Positions 8,106 to 16,040 of a stretch of 64,000 nucleotides of DNA are shown in pieces. Location: contig JADJXT010000002.1 in assembly GCA_016720115.1 (NCBI GenBank), forward strand, positions 682,001 through 746,000. The letters are read 5' to 3'. The notes beneath the pieces were generated by a model that was not told the origin of the DNA, made no database searches, and saw only the letters and a list, made by a program, of their open reading frames with translations. Each line of letters begins with the position of its first letter. The stretch's first letter is position 1. The DNA comes from Sphingomonadales bacterium. Lineage in GTDB: Bacteria; Pseudomonadota; Alphaproteobacteria; Sphingomonadales; Sphingomonadaceae. Made by a program: the position numbers and the translations under genes.

Positions 8106-9533
8106 TCAACCAAGCTTTTGTTTTGGAATGAATACCGTGCGCGGCCAGGTATATTCGCGCAGGCCATCCTTGCCATTTTCGACGCCGAAGCCGGACTGCT
8201 TGGCCCCGGCAAAGGGAATATGCGGCCCGTTTTGCAGATTGTCGTTGATCCATACCGTACCGGTTTCCAGACGATTGGCAATCGCCACCGCCTGTTCGAT
8301 ATCATCCGACCAGACGGCACCTGCCAGACCATATTCGCTCGCATTGGCACGCGCGACGACATCATCAATGTCTGAGAATTTGAGCAGCGGCAGCACTGGC
8401 CCGAAAGCCTCTTCGGTAACAACCGGCGCGTCTTCCGGCGGATTGTCGACAAGGGTGATCGGAATGAAATAGCCGCCGGTTTCCGGAACGGCATTTCCTT
8501 CGAGCAGGACCAGACCCTGGTTGCGCGCGCCGTCGATCAGCTGCATCACGCGATCATATTGTGGCCGGTTCTGGATCGGGCCAAACATCGTCCCTTGCTC
8601 CAGCCCGTCTCCCACGACGCTCGATTGGGCAAGCTTGTGCAGTTCGTCACGCAGCTCGTCGTAAATCGCTTCATGAATATACATGCGCTTGGTCGCGATG
8701 CAGATTTGCGCGCTGTTGTAGAACGCGCCGAAGAACAGCTTTTGCGCGACCGCCTTCACATCGACATCGGGCATGATGATCGCGGCATCGTTCCCGCCAA
8801 GCTCAAGCGTGATACGTTTCAGATCGCGCGACGCCGATTCCATCACGCGTTTTCCGGTCGCCGTCGATCCGGTGAAACTGATTTTGGCAAAGCCCGGATG
8901 CGCGGTCATCATCGGGCCGAGATCATTGTCGCCCGAAATCACGTTGAACACGCCCGGCGGCAATATGTCGCGCCAAAGCTCGGCCAGCTTCAGTGTGCAG
9001 AGCGGGGTAAAGGGCGAAGGCTTCAACACCATCGTATTGCCCGCAATCAAGGCCGGCGCGATTTTCCATATCCCCAGCAGGAAAGGGAAATTCCAGGGGA
9101 CAATCGCTGCAATCACACCAAGCGGTTCGTGGCGGACCACAACCGTGCGGGCATCGCTGTCCTCGACGATTTCATCGGCCAGATCCTGCCGCGCTACGGC
9201 CTTGATCCAGTAAGCGCCCAGGTCGATCTCACCCTTGGCCATGTCATAAGGTCGCCCCTGCTCCATGGTGAACAATCGCGCAAAGGCTTCCGCATGCGGC
9301 TCGATCGCACGCGCGGCGGCGATCAGCTTTTCGCGGCGTCCTTCCCATCCCAACGCTTTCCAGCCTGCAAGAGCAGACTTGGCCGCTTCGACAGCCGCAT
9401 CAACTTCTGCCTGCCCAGCCTTTGGCGAACGCGCAAATGGCTTTCCGGTAGCCGGATTGATCACGTCCATCTCTTCGTCGGTACGAACCGCCTTGCCGTT
9501 GATCGTAAGGCTGTAGTCAGCGTTGAAATCCAT
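8106..9533 (-). CDS. NAD(P)-dependent aldehyde dehydrogenase
   Basis: 475 residues from ATG 9533 (MDFNADYSLTINGK), preceded by GGAGAG; the longer frame to 9590 has no ribosome site. Oxidises an aldehyde to the acid. Seen: cofactor region AAIVPWNFPFLLGIWK and VLKPSPFTPLCT, FTGSTATGKR, the general-base Glu in LELGGNDAAI, the catalytic Cys in NSAQICIATKR, and the late motif EEAFGPVLPLLKF. Length is normal. First gene of a leftward two-gene operon with the acyl-CoA dehydrogenase, starting at a divergent promoter that holds palindrome 9588-9614. It is one of two aldehyde dehydrogenases in the island; substrate unknown. Confidence 0.93.
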   Translation of the reverse strand: MDFNADYSLTINGKAVRTDEEMDVINPATGKPFARSPKAGQAEVDAAVEAAKSALAGWKALGWEGRREKLIAAARAIEPHAEAFARLFTMEQGRPYDMAKGEIDLGAYWIKAVARQDLADEIVEDSDARTVVVRHEPLGVIAAIVPWNFPFLLGIWKIAPALIAGNTMVLKPSPFTPLCTLKLAELWRDILPPGVFNVISGDNDLGPMMTAHPGFAKISFTGSTATGKRVMESASRDLKRITLELGGNDAAIIMPDVDVKAVAQKLFFGAFYNSAQICIATKRMYIHEAIYDELRDELHKLAQSSVVGDGLEQGTMFGPIQNRPQYDRVMQLIDGARNQGLVLLEGNAVPETGGYFIPITLVDNPPEDAPVVTEEAFGPVLPLLKFSDIDDVVARANASEYGLAGAVWSDDIEQAVAIANRLETGTVWINDNLQNGPHIPFAGAKQSGFGVENGKDGLREYTWPRTVFIPKQKLG

Positions 9534-9587
9534 TGCTCTCTCCTGATAAGGCGCGTATTGCATGCCTTTGGCGCGCACACCAATTCT

Positions 9588-9614
9588 CAATAATCAAATG
9601 GTATAAGATTATTG
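9588..9614. promoter_or_regulatory. operator-like palindrome, site 1 of the TWATC-N11-GATWA family
   Basis: CAATAATC (9588-9595), 11-base spacer AAATGGTATAA, GATTATTG (9607-9614): perfect 8-bp arms. It sits between the divergent aldehyde dehydrogenase (start 9533) and acyl-CoA dehydrogenase (start 9648). The 21-bp core matches sites at 13442-13464 and 21786-21806 in arm sequence, spacer length and several spacer positions (A2, A3, T4, G6, A11). A TetR repressor is the likely binder; the TetR gene at 10878 is in the operon this site would control. Confidence 0.7.
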
Positions 9615-9647
9615 ACATCGCAAGCCTAAAAGTGCTGGTATGCCGCC

Positions 9648-10862
9648 ATGGACATCAACTGGTCAGACGCCGACAGGGCATTCACCGATGAAGTCAGGGC
9701 CTTTTTCGACGCCGAACTGACACCCGAATTGCGCGAGGCGGGGCGCTGGATGACCAGCGTCTATGGCGACCATGACCTGTCGATGGAATGGCAGCGCCGA
9801 TTGCACGCCAGGGGTTGGGTCGCACCTGCATGGCCCAAAGACCATGGCGGGGCCGAATGGAGCGTCACCCAGCGCTATATCTTCGCACGCGAAAGGGCAT
9901 TGGCCGGTGCGCCGCCAGTCTCCCCGATGGGCATCGCGATGTGCGGACCTGCCCTGCTCGGTCATGGATCGGACGAGCAGAAGGACTATTTCCTCCCCCG
10001 CATGCTCACCGGGGAGCATTTCTGGTGCCAGGGCTATTCGGAACCCCATGCGGGAAGCGATCTTGCCTTGTTGGCGATGAGCGCGCGGCGCGACGGCGAT
10101 GAATTCGTCTGCAACGGCACCAAGATCTGGACGACACATGCCAATGTCGCAAACTGGATATTCTGCCTTGTCCGCACCAGCCAGCTCACCCGCCCGCAGC
10201 AGGGCATCACCTTCCTGCTGATCCCCATGGACACGCCGGGTATCACGGTGACGCCGATCGTGATGACCTCGGGCGAGCACATCCAGAACCAGATATTCTT
10301 CGACAATGTCCGCGTTCCGGTGGGCAATGTCGTCGGTGCGATCGATGATGGCTGGACGGTTGCGAAATATCTTCTCGAATTCGAACGTGGCGGCAGCGCC
10401 TATGCACCCGAATTGCAAGTCCGGCTTTCCCGCGTCCGCGAACTGGCTGGCGAGGGCTTCCGACCGCTGATCGATGAACCCGGCTTTGCGGCGAAGATCG
10501 CAGCGGCGCAGGCACGCGTCGACATACTCGAAACCTATGAATTCAAGGCGATGAGCGATGCCGCGCGTGGTGGTCGACCGGGCCTTTCGGGATCGGTCAT
10601 GAAAATATTGGGCACCGAATTGAGCCAGCACATCACCGAACTCGCACTCGAAGCCGCCGGGCCTTATGGCCATGCTTTCCAACCGCAGGCAGGCTTTCCG
10701 GGTGGACCAAATTTAATTCCACATGACGCAGATCAATTTGTTGGCCCACGCTCAGCTGCTATTGCTCCTTTCAAATATTTCAACGACAGGGCGGGTTCGA
10801 TCTATGCCGGGTCGAACGAGATCCAGCGCAACATCATCGCCAAGGCGGGACTTGGCCTTTAA
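9648..10862 (+). CDS. acyl-CoA dehydrogenase family protein
   Basis: 404 residues from ATG 9648 (MDINWSDADRAFTDEVRAFF). Seen: WCQGYSEPHAGSDLALL (flavin and substrate loop), CNGTKIWTTHANVANWIFCL (beta domain), NQIFFDNVRVP, and the C-terminal SIYAGSNEIQRNIIAKAGLGL where the flavin end is bound. This is the longer, YxGSxEIQRN-type subunit; it may pair with the protein encoded at 6968 on the other side of the shared promoter. It heads a rightward operon with a TetR gene (15 bp later) and a GFA-like gene. It is clearly similar to the dehydrogenase at 21834, which is also preceded by the same operator family. Confidence 0.92.
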   Translation: MDINWSDADRAFTDEVRAFFDAELTPELREAGRWMTSVYGDHDLSMEWQRRLHARGWVAPAWPKDHGGAEWSVTQRYIFARERALAGAPPVSPMGIAMCGPALLGHGSDEQKDYFLPRMLTGEHFWCQGYSEPHAGSDLALLAMSARRDGDEFVCNGTKIWTTHANVANWIFCLVRTSQLTRPQQGITFLLIPMDTPGITVTPIVMTSGEHIQNQIFFDNVRVPVGNVVGAIDDGWTVAKYLLEFERGGSAYAPELQVRLSRVRELAGEGFRPLIDEPGFAAKIAAAQARVDILETYEFKAMSDAARGGRPGLSGSVMKILGTELSQHITELALEAAGPYGHAFQPQAGFPGGPNLIPHDADQFVGPRSAAIAPFKYFNDRAGSIYAGSNEIQRNIIAKAGLGL

Positions 10863-10877
10863 CGGGACTGTGAAAAT

Positions 10878-11531
10878 ATGGGGGCTTCGGTAAAACCCAA
10901 GGCGAAACGCGGCAGACCACTCAAGCCGCTGATTACGAAAGAAGCTGCAGTCGATGCGGCAATTGTTCTGGTCGAGCGCGAAGGCATCGACTCGCTGAGC
11001 GTACAGGGCGTCGCGCGGGCGATGGGGGTGATGGCACCGTCGCTTTATTATCATTTCAAGGACAAGGACGAACTGCTTCAGCGCGTAGCCCGGGCCCTGC
11101 TTCGTGAGGTCGGTGCGGAAGGGGGGGAAGCGACAGGATGGAAAGAGCGCGCCATCGCGCTTGCCGTGGCCACGCGTCGCACCATCTTGCGCCACCCCAA
11201 TGCAGCCCCGCTGATGCTGCGCTATTTCCCGCGCAGCGTGATGCTGGGCGCCTATGAGGCAACGCTTGCCAGCTGCCCCTATCCTGCCGAACATCATATG
11301 GCGATCCTCGAGGCGCTGGAGAAAATCACCTATGGCGCCTCGCTGTTCGCGGCAGCAGCGGAGGCACATCATATTCCGGCAATGCCGGTCTTCGATGCAA
11401 ACCGCTTTCCAAATCTTGCAGAAGCACTCGCCAAGGCCCCGGAAGACGAAGCGTTGTTCGTTGAGACGCTGGAATTGATGTTCGATGGCTTCGAATTTCG
11501 TTACGGGAAGAAGAAAGGGAAATCGAGATGA
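10878..11531 (+). CDS. TetR/AcrR family transcriptional regulator (candidate regulator of the island)
   Basis: 217 residues from ATG 10878. Seen: a basic arm (KPKAKRGRPLKP), then the TetR helix-turn-helix at about residues 25-65: AAVDAAIVLVEREGIDSLSVQGVARAMGV as separate helices, followed by the hallmark APSLYYHFKDKDELL. The C-terminal ligand domain is variable, as usual. It lies inside the operon that begins under palindrome site 1 and overlaps the next gene by 4 bp, so autoregulation is likely. I infer that it binds the TWATC-N11-GATWA sites and responds to a pathway acyl-CoA; not shown by sequence. Confidence 0.88.
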   Translation: MGASVKPKAKRGRPLKPLITKEAAVDAAIVLVEREGIDSLSVQGVARAMGVMAPSLYYHFKDKDELLQRVARALLREVGAEGGEATGWKERAIALAVATRRTILRHPNAAPLMLRYFPRSVMLGAYEATLASCPYPAEHHMAILEALEKITYGASLFAAAAEAHHIPAMPVFDANRFPNLAEALAKAPEDEALFVETLELMFDGFEFRYGKKKGKSR

Positions 11532-11932
11532 TCGCGGGCGGATGCAATTGCGGGGCGGTTCGCTACCAGATCGAAGGCAATCCGGTTGTTGTCGCCCAAT
11601 GCCATTGCAAGAACTGCCAGCGCCAGTCCGGCAGTGCCTTTTCGGTCAACCTGATGGTTCCGGTTGCTGGCGTCACATCCACTGGCGAGCTTGCCGTCTA
11701 TGAGGATCGCGACACCCGCTCGGGCAATGCTGTCTACCGGAAGTTCTGCGGCAAATGCGGTTCGCCCATCTTTTCGGACCTTGCCGAAGGCAATGGCATG
11801 ACCATCGTCAAGGTTGGCACACTCGATGATCCTGCACCGTTCGCACCTGTCGTCAGCGTCTGGACATCGACGAAGATGCCGTGGGTCGAACTGCCCCAAG
11901 GGCAGCGCGGATTCCCGGAAAATGCGGGCTGA
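11528..11932 (+). CDS. GFA/CENP-V domain zinc protein
   Basis: 134 residues; ATG 11528 overlaps the TetR stop (ATGA). The fold is that of glutathione-dependent formaldehyde-activating enzyme (GFA): two zinc sites built from CNCGAVRY, CHCKNCQRQSGSAF and FCGKCGSPIF are all visible. Members capture formaldehyde-glutathione adducts or bind other ligands; many are of unknown role. In this operon it may handle a small aldehyde or formaldehyde released during breakdown of the substrate, which is inference. Its TGA directly abuts the stop of the convergent aldehyde dehydrogenase (TGATCA), leaving no room for a terminator. Confidence 0.88.
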   Translation: MIAGGCNCGAVRYQIEGNPVVVAQCHCKNCQRQSGSAFSVNLMVPVAGVTSTGELAVYEDRDTRSGNAVYRKFCGKCGSPIFSDLAEGNGMTIVKVGTLDDPAPFAPVVSVWTSTKMPWVELPQGQRGFPENAG

Positions 11933-13408
11933 TCAAAGCCCGCTCGGCTTCTCCGGAAGAAACACGGTCTTGACCTCGACATAAGACTGCATGCCTTCCG
12001 GCCCGCCTTCGCGGCCCACACCGGATTTCTTGAACCCGCCGAACGGATTGGTCAGATCAAACTCGCGCCCGTTCTGGGTAAAGTGGCCGGTGCGAATCCG
12101 TCGCGCTACGGCATAGGCGCGGTCGGTGTCGTTGGTATAGACACCGCCAGACAGGCCAAACTCGCTGTCATTGGCGATCGCAACGGCTTCTTCCTCGCTA
12201 TCATAGGGGATGACGCCGGTGACCGGCCCGAAAATCTCTTCCTGTGCAATCACCATATCGTTCGAAACATTGGCGAACACCGTAGGTTCGATGAAATAGC
12301 CCTGGTTCAGATTGGCCGGGCGTCCTCCACCCGCCGCCAGTTGCGCGCCTTCGGCAACCCCCTTGGCGATATAGCCCGGCACCCGCTCCAACTGCCGCTT
12401 CATCGCCAGCGGCCCCATCTGGGTTTCTTCCGAAACGGGATCGCCCACCGTGACCGACTTCATCGCTGCCGCCAGGCTTTCGACATGGTCGGCATAGCGC
12501 GAACGCGGGACGAGGATGCGGCTGTAATTGATGCACGCCTGTCCGCACAGCTGGGTCACCAGCGGCGCCAGCATCGGCCCGGTCTGCGCCGGATCGAAAT
12601 CGTCCAGAACGATCGCAGCCGACTTCCCGCCAAGTTCCATCGTGTAACGCGCCATGCGCGATGCACATACCGAGGCGACATGCAGGCCGACCGCAGTCGA
12701 CCCGGTGAAGGCAACCTTGTCGATCCCCGGATGGCTGATCAACCTGTCGGACATTTCGCGGTCGGCAGGCAGCAGGTTCAGAACCCCAGCAGGCAGGCCA
12801 ACCTCTTCTGCAGCCTCCGCAATCAGGAAGGTTTCAAGCGGGGTTTCGGGCGACGGCTTCATCACGATCGTGCAACCCGCCGCGAGTGCCGGTGCCACCT
12901 TCATGAACATGCCCATCAGCGGCCCGTTCCACGGATTGACCGCAGCCACCACACCCACCGGTTCCTTCACCACAACGGCATATTTGGAAACGAAGCCCTG
13001 CGACGGGCGAACATCCTCGAACACGGTCTTTTCGGCAAGATCGGCATAATAAGACAGCAGCATCGATGCCCCGATGCCCGATCCGCGCGCCATCGACACC
13101 GGGACGCCAACCTGCCCGATCCACGCCGCGTCAAGCTCCGCACAGCGCCGCTCCAGCACCGCGGCCAGCTTGCGCATCATCGCGGCACGCTCCGCCGGTG
13201 CGGAACGCGGCCAGGGGCCATGATCGAAAGCCTTGCGCGCAGCAGCAACCGCAAGATCGACCTCGTCAGGCCCCGCCTCGGCAACCTCGAACAGCATTTC
13301 TTCGGTCGAGGGGTTGAACAGCCGCAGTTTCGACGATGAATTGGGGGCGATCCAGTCACCGCCGATGAACAGGCGATCCGGATGGGCCAAGGCTATTTGC
13401 GACGACAT
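11933..13408 (-). CDS. NAD(P)-dependent aldehyde dehydrogenase
   Basis: 491 residues. ATG 13408 (MSSQIALAHPDRLFIGGDW) is preferred over TTG 13411 because GGAG lies six bases before it. Seen: AAVNPWNGPLMGMFMKV and VMKPSPETPLET (cofactor), FTGSTAVGLHV, the general base in MELGGKSAAIVLDD, the catalytic Cys in LCGQACINYSRILVP, and QEEIFGPVTGVIPY. Normal length. A single leftward gene under palindrome 13436-13470, shared with the divergent DUF2889 gene. Only distantly similar to the other aldehyde dehydrogenase (8106), so the two probably act on different intermediates. Confidence 0.93.
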   Translation of the reverse strand: MSSQIALAHPDRLFIGGDWIAPNSSSKLRLFNPSTEEMLFEVAEAGPDEVDLAVAAARKAFDHGPWPRSAPAERAAMMRKLAAVLERRCAELDAAWIGQVGVPVSMARGSGIGASMLLSYYADLAEKTVFEDVRPSQGFVSKYAVVVKEPVGVVAAVNPWNGPLMGMFMKVAPALAAGCTIVMKPSPETPLETFLIAEAAEEVGLPAGVLNLLPADREMSDRLISHPGIDKVAFTGSTAVGLHVASVCASRMARYTMELGGKSAAIVLDDFDPAQTGPMLAPLVTQLCGQACINYSRILVPRSRYADHVESLAAAMKSVTVGDPVSEETQMGPLAMKRQLERVPGYIAKGVAEGAQLAAGGGRPANLNQGYFIEPTVFANVSNDMVIAQEEIFGPVTGVIPYDSEEEAVAIANDSEFGLSGGVYTNDTDRAYAVARRIRTGHFTQNGREFDLTNPFGGFKKSGVGREGGPEGMQSYVEVKTVFLPEKPSGL

Positions 13409-13435
13409 CAAACTCTCCTGCTCATGAAACTCTCC

Positions 13436-13470
13436 CTTGCTATTATCTAATTGTCGTAGATAATAGCAAG
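13436..13470. promoter_or_regulatory. operator-like palindrome, site 2 of the TWATC-N11-GATWA family
   Basis: CTTGCTATTATC (13436-13447), spacer TAATTGTCGTA, GATAATAGCAAG (13459-13470): perfect 12-bp arms, the strongest of the three sites. It lies between the divergent aldehyde dehydrogenase (start 13408) and the DUF2889 operon (start 13547). Core arms and the 11-base spacer match sites 1 and 3. Confidence 0.75.
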
Positions 13471-13546
13471 AGCGAAGTTGCCTGGGTGCAAAAGATGTCC
13501 GGCGACAGGTTGCGGAACACCCGGACAGGAGTTTGGAACAAAGCCT

Positions 13547-14593
13547 ATGACATTCCCCAAGCCTGCCGCACGATCAGCCGAATGGCGCAGCAATCCGGGC
13601 GGGCCCATTCCGAAAAGGAAGCCGCATTCCATCCGGCGCACTTCAAGTCTTGATATTTTCTGGCCCGATGGCCGCGAAGGGCTGTCGCATATCATCGGAC
13701 GGGCGCGAGACATTTTCAGCGACTCCAACGGCGAGTTCCGCATCCTCGATCAGGCCGAAATAGAGGCGAATGCGCATATAACCCGCGAGTTGGTCAACGC
13801 GCGTACAATTCCGGAAGATGCGCGGCTTGAGGAACTGTCCGGTGTCCGCGCCGGTGGGCAGTTGCGCAGCGTGCTTCGGTCGCTTTTCCCAGATGCAGCC
13901 GAACGCGACACCGGGCAATATTTGCTTCTTGATGATCTTGCAGGCGCAACTTTGGTATCAAGCTGGGGCTGGTTCGCCTGGGAAGGTTTCAGCAGGGAAC
14001 TTGCTGACCGGATTCACACCCACGGCATTGGCGGCAATCAGGGCGACATGCGCGGCGTATGCATTGGCTTTGCCCCTGGAACGACATCGCTGAACGACAA
14101 AGGCCATCCACATATCGAACAGCAAAGCTCGGCCATCGTTCCCTCATTGATCGATCCGGAAGATCCCGATGGTTGGCACGCCTTTCTGGATATCGAAGGC
14201 CCGCATTCGCGGCGCGCCCGATGGATCGACCTGTCCGTCGAAGCCGATTGCATCGTCGTCGAGGCCGGATTTCAGGATAGCGCTGCACGGCAAGACGGAT
14301 TGAGGCAGGCAATCCACGAATATCGTGCAACGGCGACAGCTGATGCCGCAAACGGAAAAATTCTGTCTTTGACGGCAACACCTTATGTCCTTCCCCATCA
14401 GGAATGCCCGGCCGCTGTTGCGAACATCCAGCGCCTTGTGGGCCAGGATATTGCCTCGTTGCGCGATCTGGTCCCGCAAATGCTGGCAAAGGAACATGGC
14501 TGCACCCATCTCAACGACGTTCTGCGCGGGCTTTCGGCGGCGCAATTTCTGGCAAACCGGTTGAATCAGTTCAGGCGGGGAGGCGACCGATGA
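13547..14593 (+). CDS. DUF2889 domain protein
   Basis: 348 residues from ATG 13547 (MTFPKPAARSAEW); the frame is open back to 13478 but that part lies against the operator. Seen: an Arg-rich start, SIRRTSSLDIFWPDG and IIGRARDIF (start of the DUF2889 pattern), and near the end ECPAAVANIQRLVGQDI followed by GCTHLNDVLRGLS. The invariant GCTHL motif is the family signature. The family has no known reaction; members often sit in CoA-thioester and aromatic degradation clusters. It overlaps the crotonase gene by 4 bp (ATGA), so the two proteins are made together. The middle region (residues 100-250) is longer than in small family members. Confidence 0.8.
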   Translation: MTFPKPAARSAEWRSNPGGPIPKRKPHSIRRTSSLDIFWPDGREGLSHIIGRARDIFSDSNGEFRILDQAEIEANAHITRELVNARTIPEDARLEELSGVRAGGQLRSVLRSLFPDAAERDTGQYLLLDDLAGATLVSSWGWFAWEGFSRELADRIHTHGIGGNQGDMRGVCIGFAPGTTSLNDKGHPHIEQQSSAIVPSLIDPEDPDGWHAFLDIEGPHSRRARWIDLSVEADCIVVEAGFQDSAARQDGLRQAIHEYRATATADAANGKILSLTATPYVLPHQECPAAVANIQRLVGQDIASLRDLVPQMLAKEHGCTHLNDVLRGLSAAQFLANRLNQFRRGGDR

Positions 14594-15363
14594 GCGACGA
14601 GATATTGTTGGACACAGGTGACGGCACAATCTGGACCGTTACATTGAATCGCCCGCAGGCAATGAACGCCATCACGATGTCCATGGCGGCACAGCTGCAA
14701 AAGATTTTGTCCGATGCAGCGACCGACGCAAATGCCCGGTGTCTGATCGTTACCGGTGCCGGACAGGAGGCCTTTTCCGCAGGTTTCGATATCAAGGAAA
14801 TGGCCGGTTTCGACAATGAAGCCATGCGCGATGCGTTCGTGCAACGCGATCCGCTGTTCAAAACGATAGCGCTGCACCCGCTACCCGTCATCTCTGCCAT
14901 CAACGGCAAGGCATTTGGTGCCGGGGCGCTGATGGCAGCCGCAAGCGACTTCCGTATCGCAAGCACAAATGCCGAATTCAAGGTCACAGCGGTCAATTAT
15001 GGCAGCGCAAACGCCACCTGGTCTTTACCCGCGATAGTGGGACCGACGGTTGCGAAACATATCCTGATGACCGGGAAAACCGTCACCGCGTCCGAGGGAC
15101 TTTCCTATGGACTTTTCGACCAACTCGTCGAGCCGCAGGAACTGCCAGATTGTACCCTAAAATTGGCCGCTTCGATTGCCGAAAAACCGAGAGACGCAAT
15201 CGAAGCCATAAAGGCGCTGGTTGGCAAATCATTATATTCCGGCGTGGCCGAAGCCTGGCAAGCGGAGCATGATCACTTGCTTTCTCAACTTGGACGCGAA
15301 CGCAAAGGTGGCGGCGATGTCTTTGAAAAATTCTTGAGCAACGGCAAATCAGGTCGACGATAG
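14590..15363 (+). CDS. crotonase superfamily protein lacking both usual catalytic glutamates
   Basis: 257 residues; ATG 14590 overlaps the stop of the DUF2889 gene. The fold is clear: WTVTLNRPQAMNAITMSM, FSAGFDIKEM (CoA loop), NGKAFGAGALMAAASDFRIA (oxyanion hole) and FKVTAVNYGSANATW. In true hydratases the two blocks contain Glu (GGGxE... and PEVxxG); here the aligned positions are Leu and Ala. It is therefore unlikely to hydrate enoyl-CoA. Other crotonases use different residues for isomerisation, hydrolysis, dehalogenation or C-C cleavage. A retro-aldol, ring-opening or thioesterase role with the DUF2889 partner is possible. It ends the rightward operon. Confidence 0.85.
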   Translation: MSDEILLDTGDGTIWTVTLNRPQAMNAITMSMAAQLQKILSDAATDANARCLIVTGAGQEAFSAGFDIKEMAGFDNEAMRDAFVQRDPLFKTIALHPLPVISAINGKAFGAGALMAAASDFRIASTNAEFKVTAVNYGSANATWSLPAIVGPTVAKHILMTGKTVTASEGLSYGLFDQLVEPQELPDCTLKLAASIAEKPRDAIEAIKALVGKSLYSGVAEAWQAEHDHLLSQLGRERKGGGDVFEKFLSNGKSGRR

Positions 15364-15414
15364 CCATCCGGGCATCGCTTCATTGTGCATCTGTCGGACA
15401 ACGCGGTCACGTAT

Positions 15415-15432
15415 TGACAAAGCACATTGTCA
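15415..15432. promoter_or_regulatory. operator-like site A of the TGACAA-N6-TTGTCA family
   Basis: TGACAAAGCACATTGTCA, an imperfect palindrome 101 bp before the operon starting at 15533. It overlaps a TTGACA (15414-15419) that could serve as -35 element. Site B follows with a centre-to-centre distance of 27 bp, and a third copy precedes the TetR gene at 20881. Confidence 0.72.
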
Positions 15433-15441
15433 GATACACTT

Positions 15442-15459
15442 TGACAATGCGCTTTGTCA
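15442..15459. promoter_or_regulatory. operator-like site B of the TGACAA-N6-TTGTCA family
   Basis: TGACAATGCGCTTTGTCA. Read on the other strand it differs from site A by one base only. Two sites in tandem just before the operon suggest cooperative binding of a TetR dimer pair that would block the promoter. Confidence 0.72.
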
Positions 15460-15532
15460 CATGATGATTCGTCCCACGGGATGACGCAGCAACTGCGAAA
15501 GCGCATACAAAGTCGAAGAGGAGCGACTTGAG

Positions 15533-15766
15533 ATGACAGCTGCACTATCCCCTGTACGAAAGTCGATCCTGCCGCAAAATGGCGACAGCTGGGATTCAAT
15601 TGCGCAACGCGAACTTCCGGGTACGGCGGAAACCGATGCGGTGGCGATGCTGCAAAGCTGGAACCTGCATGTGTTCATGCGGGCGGCAGGCGGCGTCGGT
15701 CGGTTGCGCAGTGATAATCCGATCCTGCCGAGCGACGTAATCTTCGTCGAACCGCCGCGCGCCTGA
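15533..15766 (+). CDS. small LysM-like domain protein, function unknown
   Basis: 77 residues from ATG 15533, with AGGAG nine bases before. The pattern SILPQNGDSWDSIAQRELP, then LQSWNLHVFMR, then LPSDVIFVEPP follows the LysM fold (GD-wxIA, LqxwN, GDvifv). LysM modules bind peptidoglycan or chitin when exported, but this protein has no signal peptide and is acidic and short, so a cytoplasmic scaffold or accessory role is as likely. First gene of the operon under operators A and B; the next gene starts 4 bp after its stop. Similar to baseplate tail-X/LysM small proteins in size, yet no phage genes are near. Confidence 0.7.
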   Translation: MTAALSPVRKSILPQNGDSWDSIAQRELPGTAETDAVAMLQSWNLHVFMRAAGGVGRLRSDNPILPSDVIFVEPPRA

Positions 15767-15769
15767 GCC

Positions 15770-16015
15770 GTGGCCGGAGCCAGTATCAGCGAAATCCGCA
15801 TTTCCGCCGCGCATTATGGCGAAGCAGAGCTGCTCGTCACTTTGACTTTCCCCAATGGCGGGCAATCGCTGGTTACCCTGGACGAGTTCGCGGCTCGCAC
15901 CCTGCTGGCATCGACCAATGCCAGCACATCCGATCAATTGATAGGCGTGGGTTGGGATCGGGTGCGCGACGCACTGATTGCCTCGTCCAACCGCTTCGCC
16001 GAGCAAGCAACATAA
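15770..16015 (+). CDS. small protein of unknown function
   Basis: 81 residues from GTG 15770, four bases after the LysM-like gene stop, so translation is coupled. The sequence shows beta strands (SEIRISAAHYGEAELLVTLTF), then an alpha-helical C-terminus (TLDEFAARTLLAS, WDRVRDALIASSN). No signal, cysteine or metal motif. I do not recognise a family. Its fixed place between the LysM-like gene and the amidohydrolase points to a role with one of them, for example as an activator or partner subunit. Confidence 0.72.
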   Translation: MAGASISEIRISAAHYGEAELLVTLTFPNGGQSLVTLDEFAARTLLASTNASTSDQLIGVGWDRVRDALIASSNRFAEQAT

Positions 16016-16040
16016 TCCGAGATTTTGAGGAGAGTTCGAA

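Noticed and set aside
6968..8494. Longer version of the acyl-CoA dehydrogenase with 133 extra residues
   Set aside because: The extra part is a shadow of the aldehyde dehydrogenase; the family N-terminus MNFELSEDQQ starts at 8095.
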